A stretch of 64,000 bases of DNA. It comes from CAYWYR01 sp964462685. GTDB lineage: Bacteria > Bacteroidota > Ignavibacteria > Kapaibacteriales > UBA2268. The stretch spans positions 1 to 64,000 of the forward strand of contig CAYWYR010000001.1 of the NCBI GenBank assembly GCA_964462685.1, in the 5' to 3' direction. A program made the position numbers and the translations under genes. A model generated the notes under the pieces. The model had not been told where the DNA came from. It made no database searches and worked only from the letters and a program-made list of their open reading frames with translations. Of this stretch, positions 34,473 through 43,473 are shown piece after piece; position 1 is the first letter of the stretch, and each line of letters starts with the position of its first letter.

Positions 34473-35579
34473 ATGTCAATTGTCGCTAGATTTCCTGGAA
34501 AGCCGATAATTTTCGCTTTCCTATTTACTTTTTTGTTTGGTTGTGAGGATGATGCTGTAAATACTCCTCGGCCAACCGCACCCCAAACATATCTATTTGA
34601 TAATGTTGATTATTCAGGGCAGACTATACGCCAAGATATGCTTGCTGAGCTAACTGACTACATGAAAACCGCTAATACTCCGGGCACAATTGTAAGTGCT
34701 CCGATTATGGTTGATATGTTTATCAACGAGAACAACCCTTTCCAAGATGAAGAACTAAACAATTCCGATAAACAGATCAGGGATAAGACAAACTTTCTTG
34801 ATCAAGCTAATATTGAAAACCTTATGGTTGATTTTGCAATTGCAACATCACTTGCCCCAGAAGATTTTGTACAGCCAGGTTCACCGGGTGTCATATTAAG
34901 TGAAGGCGGTACCAAGCAATACTTTTTTGATGAAAATGGTATGGAGCATATTCAGCTTATAGAAAAAGGGTTGATGGGCTCTTTATTATACCACCAGATT
35001 ACTTCGGTATATCTTACCGATAGCAAGATAGGGCCTTCTGTGGATAATACGAATGTTATACCGGGTAAAGGTACTGATATGGAACATCACTGGGATGAAG
35101 CATTTGGTTATCTTGGCCTTCCTGAGGATTATCCTACAAATACTGAAGATGTTCGTTTTTTAGGTAAATATATCCATGCTAGAGAGCCATTGATGCAGTC
35201 TGGTACTAAGATTATGAATGCTATCATAGCTGGTAGGTTCGCGATTACCGAAAATGATATGCAAGAAAAAGACATCCAAGCTGAGATAGTTATTTCTGAA
35301 CTTGAAAAGGCTATGGGTGGTACAGGTATCTATTATATCAATTCCGCAATGACTAATATCACTGATGCTGCCCTGAGAAACCATGCTCTATCTGAGGCAA
35401 TAGCTTTTATACGTGCTTTGAAATTCAATGATGGGAAAAGTATAGTAACTCAGGATATCGACAGAGCTATTGAGTTAATTGGCGATGATTTAAACAATGT
35501 ATCTACAGATGACCTTATTGAAGCAAGAACGATTATCGCAAATGCTCTGGGTTTGAGTGATATAGCAGATAGTCTGTAA
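34473..35579 (+). CDS. DUF4856 lipoprotein
   Basis: A 368-residue SpII lipoprotein (Cys24 after FAFLFTFLFG, followed by acidic residues). The mature part matches DUF4856: the opening TYLFDNVDYSGQTIRQDML, the central DMEHHWDEAFGYLGLP and the later NSAMTNITDAALRNHALSEA helix block; much of it is helical with conserved acidic and His residues that could bind metal. DUF4856 proteins accompany imelysin-type proteins in Bacteroidota. The ATG at 34473 is chosen because it starts the leader and lies just after the promoter dyad; an upstream non-ATG start would run through that dyad. First gene of a four-gene operon. Confidence 0.88.
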   Translation: MSIVARFPGKPIIFAFLFTFLFGCEDDAVNTPRPTAPQTYLFDNVDYSGQTIRQDMLAELTDYMKTANTPGTIVSAPIMVDMFINENNPFQDEELNNSDKQIRDKTNFLDQANIENLMVDFAIATSLAPEDFVQPGSPGVILSEGGTKQYFFDENGMEHIQLIEKGLMGSLLYHQITSVYLTDSKIGPSVDNTNVIPGKGTDMEHHWDEAFGYLGLPEDYPTNTEDVRFLGKYIHAREPLMQSGTKIMNAIIAGRFAITENDMQEKDIQAEIVISELEKAMGGTGIYYINSAMTNITDAALRNHALSEAIAFIRALKFNDGKSIVTQDIDRAIELIGDDLNNVSTDDLIEARTIIANALGLSDIADSL

Positions 35580-35634
35580 AAATCAAAGCTATTTACTAAT
35601 ATAAATCCATTTACCTCTCACAATCGGTAAAAAT

Positions 35635-36693
35635 ATGAAAAACCTCTTTCTATTTTTCATTTCTATCTCTATTTTATTGAGTGCATGCGAAGATGGCCAG
35701 CAAGGTGTTGGTACAGAGGATGCATTTGACAGAAGTACTTATCTGGAGTATTACGCTGAAAACATAATTCAGCCGGCTTACAACAGCTATGACTCAAAAT
35801 TAAATAGTCTGGTATCTGATCTATCAGTACAGTTCGAGAATTTTGACATAGAAGCGGCCAGAGGAAGTTTTAAAAGTGCTTATATAGATTGGCAAAAAGC
35901 TGCTTTATACAACTTCGGGCCAGCACTAGAAAACAATATACTTGCGCAGACAAATACTTTCCCAACTGATACGGCAAAAATAAACAGTAATGTATCTGCT
36001 GGTATTTATAAACTTTCCAGTGTCTCAAATTATGATGCTAAAGGTTTTCCGGCACTTGATTATTTGTTATTCAATGAGGAAACCTTAACTGAAAACGAGT
36101 TGAACCATGCTCTTTCAATAGCACAAGATATGAAAGCCATTTCGGCTAAGGTTGTCAATAAGTGGAATGGTGATTATTATAACACTTTTATTGAAAGAGA
36201 CGGTAACGACGTAGGAAGCTCACTGGGCATAATGCTAAATGCTTTCAATATGTATCTTGAACGTGATTTCAGAAATGGTAAACTCGCAATACCTCTTGGG
36301 TTCAAAACAGGGGGGACGCCGATGCCAGGTAAAGCAGAGGCTTATTATTCGGGATTTTCAAATGATCTGCTGCAAGAGGGTGCCAAAGCGATCCGTACTT
36401 TTTATCTGGCAAGCGAACTGGATAATACCGGAAAAGGCCTTTACGGTATGCTTTCAGATATCGGAGACAGATATCAAAGCGGTAATCTGCCAGATGAGAT
36501 TTTACAGGCAACCTCCGAACTTATATCAAATTCTGAAAACCTTTCTTCTGATATTGGATATCTTTCTACTAAAAATGATCCACTGTTGAACGATACATAT
36601 ACCTCAGCAAAAAAACTCGTTGTTCATTTCAAATCTAATATACCATCAGCATTGGGTATTATGATTACATATCAAGATAACGACGGCGATTGA
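35635..36693 (+). CDS. Imelysin-family lipoprotein
   Basis: A 352-residue SpII lipoprotein (Cys18 in LLSAC). The rest is an all-helical imelysin/insulin-cleaving-membrane-protease-like domain, the family that includes iron-regulated IrpA and the EfeO peptidase-like domain. The signature GxHxxE of the metalloprotease-like branch reads GFPALD here (in GFPALDYLLF), the form found in the iron-regulated lipoproteins, so it is probably a metal-binding receptor and not a protease. Second gene of the operon, 55 bases after the DUF4856 gene; its TGA is followed at once by the next gene's TTG. Confidence 0.9.
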   Translation: MKNLFLFFISISILLSACEDGQQGVGTEDAFDRSTYLEYYAENIIQPAYNSYDSKLNSLVSDLSVQFENFDIEAARGSFKSAYIDWQKAALYNFGPALENNILAQTNTFPTDTAKINSNVSAGIYKLSSVSNYDAKGFPALDYLLFNEETLTENELNHALSIAQDMKAISAKVVNKWNGDYYNTFIERDGNDVGSSLGIMLNAFNMYLERDFRNGKLAIPLGFKTGGTPMPGKAEAYYSGFSNDLLQEGAKAIRTFYLASELDNTGKGLYGMLSDIGDRYQSGNLPDEILQATSELISNSENLSSDIGYLSTKNDPLLNDTYTSAKKLVVHFKSNIPSALGIMITYQDNDGD

Positions 36694-38025
36694 TTGAAAC
36701 CGAATCGCATTCAAAGATATCTATCGGCACCGGAAAATAATGCTCCATTGATTGTTTTCCGGTTTTTATTTGGAATCATAATGTTTTTCGGTGCCGTAAG
36801 ATTCTGGTCAAAGGGTTGGATAGAGACTTTATACATTGAACCTGATCATTTTTTCTATTATTACGGATTTTCATGGGTGTCATACCCTGGGGATTTCGGG
36901 ATATATCTTTTATTTGGGATTATAGCATTATCCGCTTTGATGGTAGCGGCGGGTTTTTTTTACAGGGTAGCAATAATATTATTTTTCATATCTTTTACTT
37001 GGGTAGAGCTTATTGATATATCACTTTATCTTAATCATTATTATTTTGTTAGCCTTATTTCCGCTTTGATGATCTTCCTTCCTGCTAACGGTAGATTCAG
37101 TATCGACTCAAAATTGTTTAAGGTAAAAAACTATTGGTGTCCCAGATGGACACTATTAGCCCCAAAGATTTTCATAGGTGCTCTGTATTTTTTCGCAGGT
37201 ATTGCTAAAATCAATTATGATTGGCTTTTTGAGGCTTTACCTCTGAAACTTTGGCTTCCAGCTAATTCTCATCTTCCGGTTATAGGTTCATTACTTACAA
37301 AAGAATATACTGCTTACCTTTTTTCATGGATAGGCATGGTATTCGATCTCTCGGTCTTTTTCTTTTTACTATATAAGAAAACAAGACCTTATGCTTACTT
37401 TTTTGTGGTAATATTTCATTTATCCACCGCAGCTCTTTTTCAGATTGGTATATTTCCCTATATAATGCCTCTGCTTACACTGATATTCTTCTCATCTGAT
37501 TTCCATGAGAGGATATTAGGTTTATTTAAAAGTGAGAGAATTTCCAGTTGGCAACTCACTAACCATTCAAAGAACTATGTAATAAGCAAGCCTAAAGTAA
37601 TTGTCCTGTTATTGGTCTTTGCATTTATAATAATATTTCCAATGAGGTACATAGTTTATCCTGGTAATTTGTTCTGGCATGAACAAGGTTATCGTTTTGG
37701 TTGGAGAGTTATGCTTGCTGAAAAAGCTGGCTATGCTACCTTTTATGTAACTACAGAATCGAATAAGGTTTTTGAGGTATTACCTTCTGAACTACTGACC
37801 CGCAATCAAGAGAAAGAACTTGTGACTCAGCCGGATCTTATCCTACAGTTCGCAGATATAATAGAAGAAGAGTATAGTGATAAGTATGATATAAGTACTA
37901 TTACCTGCGAGTGCTATGCAACTATGAATGGCGGGCCGATGAAGCTGCTTATAGACCCAGATGCGAATCTTCTGGAATTGGAAGATACATGGAGCAATAA
38001 AAAGTGGATATCAGATTATGAGTAA
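36694..38025 (+). CDS. HTTM-domain membrane protein
   Basis: A 443-residue polytopic protein of the HTTM family (horizontally transferred transmembrane domain, related to vitamin-K-dependent gamma-glutamyl carboxylase). At least eight hydrophobic segments fill 20-310, with the typical YWVSFISALMIFLP-like repeat region and YFFAGIAKINYDWL; the C-terminal part is a soluble beta domain with NGGPMKLLIDP. Biochemical role in bacteria is unknown. It starts with TTG directly after the imelysin stop codon (TGA-TTG), since the next Met lies inside a transmembrane helix. It overlaps the receptor gene by 8 bases (ATGAGTAA). Confidence 0.87.
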   Translation: MKPNRIQRYLSAPENNAPLIVFRFLFGIIMFFGAVRFWSKGWIETLYIEPDHFFYYYGFSWVSYPGDFGIYLLFGIIALSALMVAAGFFYRVAIILFFISFTWVELIDISLYLNHYYFVSLISALMIFLPANGRFSIDSKLFKVKNYWCPRWTLLAPKIFIGALYFFAGIAKINYDWLFEALPLKLWLPANSHLPVIGSLLTKEYTAYLFSWIGMVFDLSVFFFLLYKKTRPYAYFFVVIFHLSTAALFQIGIFPYIMPLLTLIFFSSDFHERILGLFKSERISSWQLTNHSKNYVISKPKVIVLLLVFAFIIIFPMRYIVYPGNLFWHEQGYRFGWRVMLAEKAGYATFYVTTESNKVFEVLPSELLTRNQEKELVTQPDLILQFADIIEEEYSDKYDISTITCECYATMNGGPMKLLIDPDANLLELEDTWSNKKWISDYE

Positions 38026-40261
38026 ATTGATATCAATATTACTTTTTATATTCATGTTCATGATTGCTGGTATGTGGGACTGTGTCGCTTTAAATGTCAC
38101 TGTGCAAAGCCAAGACAGTATATCAGCAAATCAGTTAAAAGATTCAACTACAGTTGAGTATGACAGTAGAGATATTGAGGTAATCGGAAGGAAAGATAAA
38201 TCTTTTGACAAACTCAATGAAGTAGATGGCTTTGGCATATATTCCGGTAGAAAATCTGAAGTTATCTCACCACAAGAGCTGAGCTTCAATTCTGCCACTA
38301 ATAATTCACGCCAACTATATGCAAAAGTAGCGGGTCTCAATATTTGGGAAAATGATCCAGGAGGCTTGCAGCTAGGTATCGGGGGAAGAGGCTTATCCCC
38401 TTCACGGGTGAGTAATTTCAATACTAGGCAAAATGGTTATGATATATCTGCGGATGCTTTAGGCTATCCTGAGAGCTATTATATCCCCAATGTACAGATG
38501 ATTGAAAGAATAGCTATAGTAAGGGGGGCAGCGGCTTTACAATATGGTACTCAATTCGGTGGTTTTGTAGGTTATTCTACCAGTAAACCATCTAAAGAAA
38601 AACTCCAAATTAAAACTGAGCAATCTGTGGGTAGTTTTGGGCTGTTCAACTCCTTCCTTAACGTAAACGGGACTATAGGTGATTTTGATTATGTAGCAAT
38701 GTTACAGTATAAAGAAGGGGACGGATGGAGAGAAAACAGCCAGTTCCATTCACGTAATCTTTTCTTTAGTCTGGGTTATAATTTTTCAGAGAGATCCCGG
38801 TTGCAGTTTGATTATAGTGTACTGGATTATCTGGCAAAACAACCTGGAGGGTTAACTGATCTTCAATTTGATAATGACCCGCAACAATCAGTCAGAAATA
38901 GGAATTGGTTCTCTGTAGATTGGCATATCCTAGCGTTAAACGCTGATATAGAGCTTGGTGAAAGTACGACTCTCAATAACCGGACATTTTCATTGTTTGC
39001 AAAGCGAGAAGCATTAGGTTTTTTAGGAATCATTGGGCGTGTAGAGCCCGAAGGAAACCTCGACCTTCTCAGAGGTGAATTTAATAATATCGGTAATGAA
39101 ACCAGGATTATTCATCATTACACTTTATTTGATGAGTTATCTACTTTGCTTGTAGGTTCTAGATTATACTTTGGGAATACTAAACAAAGACAAGGTGAGG
39201 GAAGCATTGGTATAGGAGCTGATTTTAGGTATGAAAATGAAAGTTTACCCAGCGAAAATGATTTTCTATTTCCTAGCACCAATATAGCACTATTTGCCGA
39301 AAACGTTTTCAGGTTAAGCGAAAAGTTATCTATCACACCTGGCTTTAGGGCTGAGTATATCAATACCGAATCTGAGGGATATTACTTTTCCCGTGCTTTT
39401 GACTTGGCTGATAACTTGCTTTTTGAAGAGCAGGTGTATGACTCAAAAAAATTAGAAAGATCGTTTATGTTATTCGGTCTGGGACTATCTTGCTATTTAG
39501 ATCAGAACTTAGAATTATACGGTAATATCAGCCAGAATTATAGGGCTGTCAATTTCAACGATCTGAGAGTAGTGAATCCAAATTTCAGGATAGATCCCGA
39601 TTTGCAGGATGAATCGGGTTACAGTATCGATTTAGGGTTCCGTGGAAATATAGGCTCAAGTTTTGATTTTGATATTAGTTTGTTCAATATCAATTATAAC
39701 GATAAAATAGGGTTTGATCTTAGACAGGATACGATGCTGTTCAATCTATACAGGTTTAGAACAAATATAGCTGATGCGAGGACATTTGGCCTAGAATCGT
39801 TCCTTGAATATGATATGGCTAATATACTCGGTACATCATTGCTTAAATTACCGTACTTCATAAACTTCTCTTTTATCAATTCGCAGTATATTGCGGAAAG
39901 TAGAAGCGAATTCGATGGTAATATGCTTGAGAACGCACCTATGATAATCTTCCGTACTGGTTTAAGTGTTCAGTACTTTAAACTTAGCGCGTCTTTGCAA
40001 TACTCCTATACATCCGAACAGTTTACAGATGCCACAAATGCAAGATATTCACCCTACGCTGTATCGGGGCTTATACTGCCTTATGATATATTTGATATAT
40101 CTTTGAGATATGACTTTGATGACTGGTTTTTAACTGGTGGTATAACAAATGTTTTTAATAATATTTATTTTACAAGGCGTGCCACAGGGTATCCAGGCCC
40201 AGGAATTATTCCGGCGGAACCAAGAAGCTTTTATATGTCAGCTGGTTTTACATACCAATGA
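38018..40261 (+). CDS. TonB-dependent outer-membrane receptor (FecA-like)
   Basis: A 747-residue receptor. The ATG at 38018 starts a signal peptide (MSKLISILLFIFMFMIAGM). The plug domain (about 60-180) contains GLQLGIGGRGLSPSR and IAIVRGAAALQYGTQFGG, which match FecA-type ferric-dicitrate receptors; the 22-strand barrel fills about 190-747 with the family's closing strand YMSAGFTYQ. It imports a metal chelate or similar ligand with energy from TonB/ExbBD, which are not in the window. Last gene of the operon, translationally coupled to the HTTM gene. Confidence 0.92.
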   Translation: MSKLISILLFIFMFMIAGMWDCVALNVTVQSQDSISANQLKDSTTVEYDSRDIEVIGRKDKSFDKLNEVDGFGIYSGRKSEVISPQELSFNSATNNSRQLYAKVAGLNIWENDPGGLQLGIGGRGLSPSRVSNFNTRQNGYDISADALGYPESYYIPNVQMIERIAIVRGAAALQYGTQFGGFVGYSTSKPSKEKLQIKTEQSVGSFGLFNSFLNVNGTIGDFDYVAMLQYKEGDGWRENSQFHSRNLFFSLGYNFSERSRLQFDYSVLDYLAKQPGGLTDLQFDNDPQQSVRNRNWFSVDWHILALNADIELGESTTLNNRTFSLFAKREALGFLGIIGRVEPEGNLDLLRGEFNNIGNETRIIHHYTLFDELSTLLVGSRLYFGNTKQRQGEGSIGIGADFRYENESLPSENDFLFPSTNIALFAENVFRLSEKLSITPGFRAEYINTESEGYYFSRAFDLADNLLFEEQVYDSKKLERSFMLFGLGLSCYLDQNLELYGNISQNYRAVNFNDLRVVNPNFRIDPDLQDESGYSIDLGFRGNIGSSFDFDISLFNINYNDKIGFDLRQDTMLFNLYRFRTNIADARTFGLESFLEYDMANILGTSLLKLPYFINFSFINSQYIAESRSEFDGNMLENAPMIIFRTGLSVQYFKLSASLQYSYTSEQFTDATNARYSPYAVSGLILPYDIFDISLRYDFDDWFLTGGITNVFNNIYFTRRATGYPGPGIIPAEPRSFYMSAGFTYQ

Positions 40262-40267
40262 TTAACA

Positions 40268-40299
40268 TTTTGTTTTCATATTAAATAAACATATATTTG
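40268..40299 (+). promoter_or_regulatory. Bacteroidota-type promoter of rpmG
   Basis: TTTTG (40268-40272), 19 bases, then TATATTTG (40292-40299): a full match to TTTG-N19-TAnnTTTG. The rpmG ATG is 49 bases downstream. Confidence 0.7.
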
Positions 40300-40348
40300 C
40301 TGTTCTACAATAAGCATTATAAGAAAACCCTAATCTTAGGTATAAAAA

Positions 40349-40528
40349 ATGGCAAAGAAAGGTCACAGAGTACAGATAACTTTGGAGTGTACTGAAGCTA
40401 AAGCAGAAGGCAAGCCTGCATCAAGATACACTACTACCAAAAACAAGCAGAACCACCCGGAAAGGCTGGAACTGAAAAAATATAATCCTTTCCTCAGAAA
40501 GCATACTGTCCATAAAGAAGTAAAGTAA
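40349..40528 (+). CDS. rpmG: 50S ribosomal protein L33
   Basis: A 59-residue protein starting MAKKGHRVQITLECTEAK and containing the family core SRYTTTKNKQNHPERLELKKYNP with FLRKHTVHKEVK at the end. L33 is a small beta-sheet protein near the ribosomal E site. Only one cysteine remains, so this is the zinc-free form. It has its own promoter and terminator, so it is monocistronic here; L28, its frequent neighbour, is absent. Confidence 0.96.
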   Translation: MAKKGHRVQITLECTEAKAEGKPASRYTTTKNKQNHPERLELKKYNPFLRKHTVHKEVK

Positions 40529-40562
40529 TTTACTTTACTTGCCTTTATGCCAGATACTCTTT

Positions 40563-40597
40563 AGCTTAGTTACACTGCAGTAGCTGAGCTTTTTTTG
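40563..40597 (+). terminator. Rho-independent terminator of rpmG
   Basis: An 11-bp stem (40563-40573 with 40580-40590, two G-T pairs) around a 6-base loop, ending in a T-run. Confidence 0.88.
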
Positions 40598-40611
40598 TTT
40601 ATAAGCATTTT

Positions 40612-40641
40612 TTTGAAACCTATCGGCACGAAATATGTTTG
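40612..40641 (+). promoter_or_regulatory. Bacteroidota-type promoter of the DUF2795 gene
   Basis: TTTG (40612-40615), 18 bases, then TATGTTTG (40634-40641). Transcription would start near 40648, leaving an unusually long leader of about 120 bases. Confidence 0.65.
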
Positions 40642-40647
40642 TTAAGT

Positions 40648-40768
40648 AAGTGGGAATTGTTATTTTCGCCAACTTCCGAAAGCGATAAAATAGAATTTCG
40701 ATAAGTACGACGGCAGAAAGAGAAACTGACTGCCAAGAATATCAAACCCGAAAGAGAGGGATCAAATA
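40648..40768 (+). promoter_or_regulatory. Long 5' leader of the DUF2795 gene
   Basis: Between the predicted transcription start and the ATG lie two short inverted repeats: CGAAA/TTTCG (40677-40681/40696-40700) and GGCAG/CTGCC (40712-40716/40730-40734), then GAGGG about 8 bases before the start. No known riboswitch motif was recognised. Confidence 0.35.
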
Positions 40769-41008
40769 ATGTTTTGGACACCTGAATTAGCTAAATTTTT
40801 GGAAGAGGCTCCATTTCCAGCTACCAAAGAAGAGCTTATTGATTTTGCGAACCGTAACGGTTCACCGTATCAGGTACTTGAAAATCTCTATGAATTAGAT
40901 GATACTGATGAGCTAATCGAGGGTATGGAGGATTTATGGAACGAGTACGAGGATATGGCTTCCGAGGAATATTTTTATAATGATGATGAAGAGGAACAGT
41001 ATTATTAA
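40769..41008 (+). CDS. DUF2795 small acidic protein
   Basis: A 79-residue protein opening MFWTPELAKFLEEAPFPATKEELIDFANRNG, the DUF2795 signature, with a helical first half and a very acidic tail (DDEEEQYY). Function unknown; similar small proteins are common in Chlorobiota and Bacteroidota. It has its own promoter, long leader and terminator. Confidence 0.88.
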   Translation: MFWTPELAKFLEEAPFPATKEELIDFANRNGSPYQVLENLYELDDTDELIEGMEDLWNEYEDMASEEYFYNDDEEEQYY

Positions 41009-41037
41009 ATAACTGTTGCTGCTCAACGTTATATTGG

Positions 41038-41078
41038 GGTGGTACTGCATTGCTTAATATGCAGTGTCACCTTTTTTT
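41038..41078 (+). terminator. Rho-independent terminator of the DUF2795 gene
   Basis: A 13-bp stem (41038-41050 with 41059-41071, two G-T pairs), an 8-base loop and seven T's. Its 3' arm begins with the only usable ATG of the next gene. Confidence 0.9.
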
Positions 41079-43419
41079 GTTTTATTACATAACAGACTGT
41101 TTCCGGTACCAAATCAGACACCAACTTTTATATACGCCGCTTTTAGCTATCTTCTTGTTCCTATTTACCTTCGATCAGAATGCGATGGCCCAGGTAACGG
41201 GCGATAGCACTGGCGTTCAGCCCCCGCGCCTCTACGAATCTCGTAAAGATCCCCTAAGATATGAGATAGGTAGGATAGAGCTGATAGGCAACGAAGTCTT
41301 TACAGATGATATGATTTTGAGTTACGTATCTCTTCGCCCTACTACCAGCGGAATTACAGAGGATTTTGTGATCATGTATCTGGAATTGGCCGAAGAAAAC
41401 GGTCATCTCGGCAGGACTTATGAGAGAATGCTCACAAAAACCTACAATGAACTGGATATAGACTACGGCTTTTATTCGGAAAGCGCTACGAAAAAAGATT
41501 CTAGCTCTATCACTACATTTTATAAGATGCAGGGCTATCAGGAGTCATCCGTAGATATTTATTTCTTTGCAGATACTATTGAAGAAGAGAATGTTCTGGT
41601 ATTCGATATAACCGAAGGGCCGCCTTATTATCTAGATACGGTTGTTTACACCAATATAAGCCTTCTTGATACACTCGTCAGAAAGGAGATATCAAAAGCC
41701 AGAACTCTCGAACTCGGGAATGTTTATAATGAAGATGACGTGTTGGAAGAAGTACTCGGGGTAAAAGAAGTACTCCTTAACAACGGCTATTATTCAGTTT
41801 ATTTTAATGTACCGAAAGTAATCAGGGACTCTATCGACAAAACCGATAGCGTAATAGTCGATATGCACTTCGGCCCGAGGGTGCGCATCGGTGAGGTTAC
41901 ATTCAAACATCAGCTGAATGATCAAACAAAGGTATCAAATGCTTTAGTAAATAAGCTCTTAGAGTTTGAAGAGGGTGATTATTATAATAAACGCGCTATT
42001 GATAACTCGGAAGGAAATCTGCTTTCGCTACAGACTTTCGAGCTCTTAAATATCGATACATTACAAGTCGATGGCTACGAACCCTTAGATACTGTATTGC
42101 CTTTCCTGGTTTATATGTCCTACAAGCCACAGATTGAACTCGGTTTTGACGCGGGTTTGGTAGAGAAAGTCGAGGGTTACGAATTCGTCAATATCAGGGG
42201 TAGGGCCAATTTTAGAGATCTGAATATTTTCGGTGGCGCCCAGACTTACGGCGCAAATGTAATTGGCGATATTCGTGATATCAACAGGTGGATCAACTCT
42301 GGATTCTCAAGTGACTTTTTTGAGTGGGAGGGGCAGCTCGGATTCCTCAACTACTACCAGCCGATACTCTTCAAATTCGGCCAGAACAGAGTAGGCCTGA
42401 ATGTTGTCGGTAATTTCTCTGCGAGAAACGCGGGATTCGGCGGCCAGAGCCAGTTGGAAGTAAACACCCTTTCCGGTGGTGTTAAGTTCCCCATCGATTT
42501 TGCCGATGGGCTATGGGTAGATAATCTCACCTTGGAAGTCTATGCCGAAAAACAAAGACCTATAACAAATACGCGAATCGAGGAAACCGATAACGTTTTC
42601 ATCAACGCACAGTATTTTGAGCAGGCTGAGGAATTTAACAGCGAAAACAGATTCGCACCGACAGCATTTGTACTTACCACAAGTATGTTCCATGATACCC
42701 GGAATGATTTATTCGACCCCACAAGCGGGGTTCAATTATCCTCCCAAATAGATGCTACGCTGCCTTTCAGCCTTACCGAATATATCCGGGCCCAGATCAA
42801 CGCTACAGCTTATCTTGATATAGGATGGGGATCTGTACTTGCTGGTAAGTTGAGGCTCGGCCAGATTTTCTTCTACGGTAATCAGAATAACAACTACATT
42901 TCTACCGCTAGGCAGTTCTTTGCCGGCGGCCCTAACAGTAACAGAGGATGGGAACCGAGAAGGTTAAGATATCAGTCTTACTCTCCGGCAGAAGTTGAAA
43001 ACGAACTCGAGCTAACACCCCAGCAGTTTAATTTCCTTCAGGATTTCGTGGGTAACGCATCTGTTATAGAAACCAGCTTGGAATATAGGTATAGATTCCA
43101 TGAGATTAAAAGTCTCCCGCCCTCTTATTCGGACTTCCTAAAGGACTTCGGTATTGTCGTATTTGCCGATGTAGGAAATAGTTACGGCTGGCTGATAGAT
43201 AGGAATATCAATAACTATAGTCTGACTATCGGTGAGATATTCAGAAATCTTGCTATTTCATCAGGTCTTGGATTTAGATACTTCACCCCGTTCGGCCCTG
43301 TCAGGGTGGACTTGGCTTTCCCGGTTTACGGCCCTATTGAAACTGAATACCAATGGATCAGTGAAGTAGCACCGTTCAGTCAGCTGCAGTTTAATCTCGG
43401 CCTTCAGCACGCATTCTGA
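41059..43419 (+). CDS. BamA/TamA-family outer-membrane assembly protein
   Basis: About 786 residues, an Omp85-family protein. A signal peptide ends near MAQ (hydrophobic core LLAIFLFLFTF). POTRA-like beta-alpha-alpha-beta-beta domains follow, opening YEIGRIELIGNEVFTDDMILSYV, with others to about 320. The C-terminal D15 barrel (about 400-786) has GGPNSNRGW near 623-631, the conserved L6 loop motif that locks inside the barrel, and a C-terminal strand ending QHAF. It inserts proteins into the outer membrane; whether it is the BamA or a TamA-like paralogue cannot be decided. The start is uncertain because the ATG lies in the upstream terminator. Confidence 0.88.
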   Translation: MQCHLFLFYYITDCFRYQIRHQLLYTPLLAIFLFLFTFDQNAMAQVTGDSTGVQPPRLYESRKDPLRYEIGRIELIGNEVFTDDMILSYVSLRPTTSGITEDFVIMYLELAEENGHLGRTYERMLTKTYNELDIDYGFYSESATKKDSSSITTFYKMQGYQESSVDIYFFADTIEEENVLVFDITEGPPYYLDTVVYTNISLLDTLVRKEISKARTLELGNVYNEDDVLEEVLGVKEVLLNNGYYSVYFNVPKVIRDSIDKTDSVIVDMHFGPRVRIGEVTFKHQLNDQTKVSNALVNKLLEFEEGDYYNKRAIDNSEGNLLSLQTFELLNIDTLQVDGYEPLDTVLPFLVYMSYKPQIELGFDAGLVEKVEGYEFVNIRGRANFRDLNIFGGAQTYGANVIGDIRDINRWINSGFSSDFFEWEGQLGFLNYYQPILFKFGQNRVGLNVVGNFSARNAGFGGQSQLEVNTLSGGVKFPIDFADGLWVDNLTLEVYAEKQRPITNTRIEETDNVFINAQYFEQAEEFNSENRFAPTAFVLTTSMFHDTRNDLFDPTSGVQLSSQIDATLPFSLTEYIRAQINATAYLDIGWGSVLAGKLRLGQIFFYGNQNNNYISTARQFFAGGPNSNRGWEPRRLRYQSYSPAEVENELELTPQQFNFLQDFVGNASVIETSLEYRYRFHEIKSLPPSYSDFLKDFGIVVFADVGNSYGWLIDRNINNYSLTIGEIFRNLAISSGLGFRYFTPFGPVRVDLAFPVYGPIETEYQWISEVAPFSQLQFNLGLQHAF

Positions 43420-43433
43420 TTGATTAATTTGTT

Positions 43434-43441
43434 TAACTTTG
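43434..43441 (+). promoter_or_regulatory. Possible -7 element for lon
   Basis: TAACTTTG fits TAnnTTTG, 33 bases before the ATG at 43474. No -33 TTTG at the right distance. If real, it excludes the upstream TTG start. Confidence 0.4.
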
Positions 43442-43473
43442 CAGTCGTCACAGCAAAGAGAATCCCAGATATT

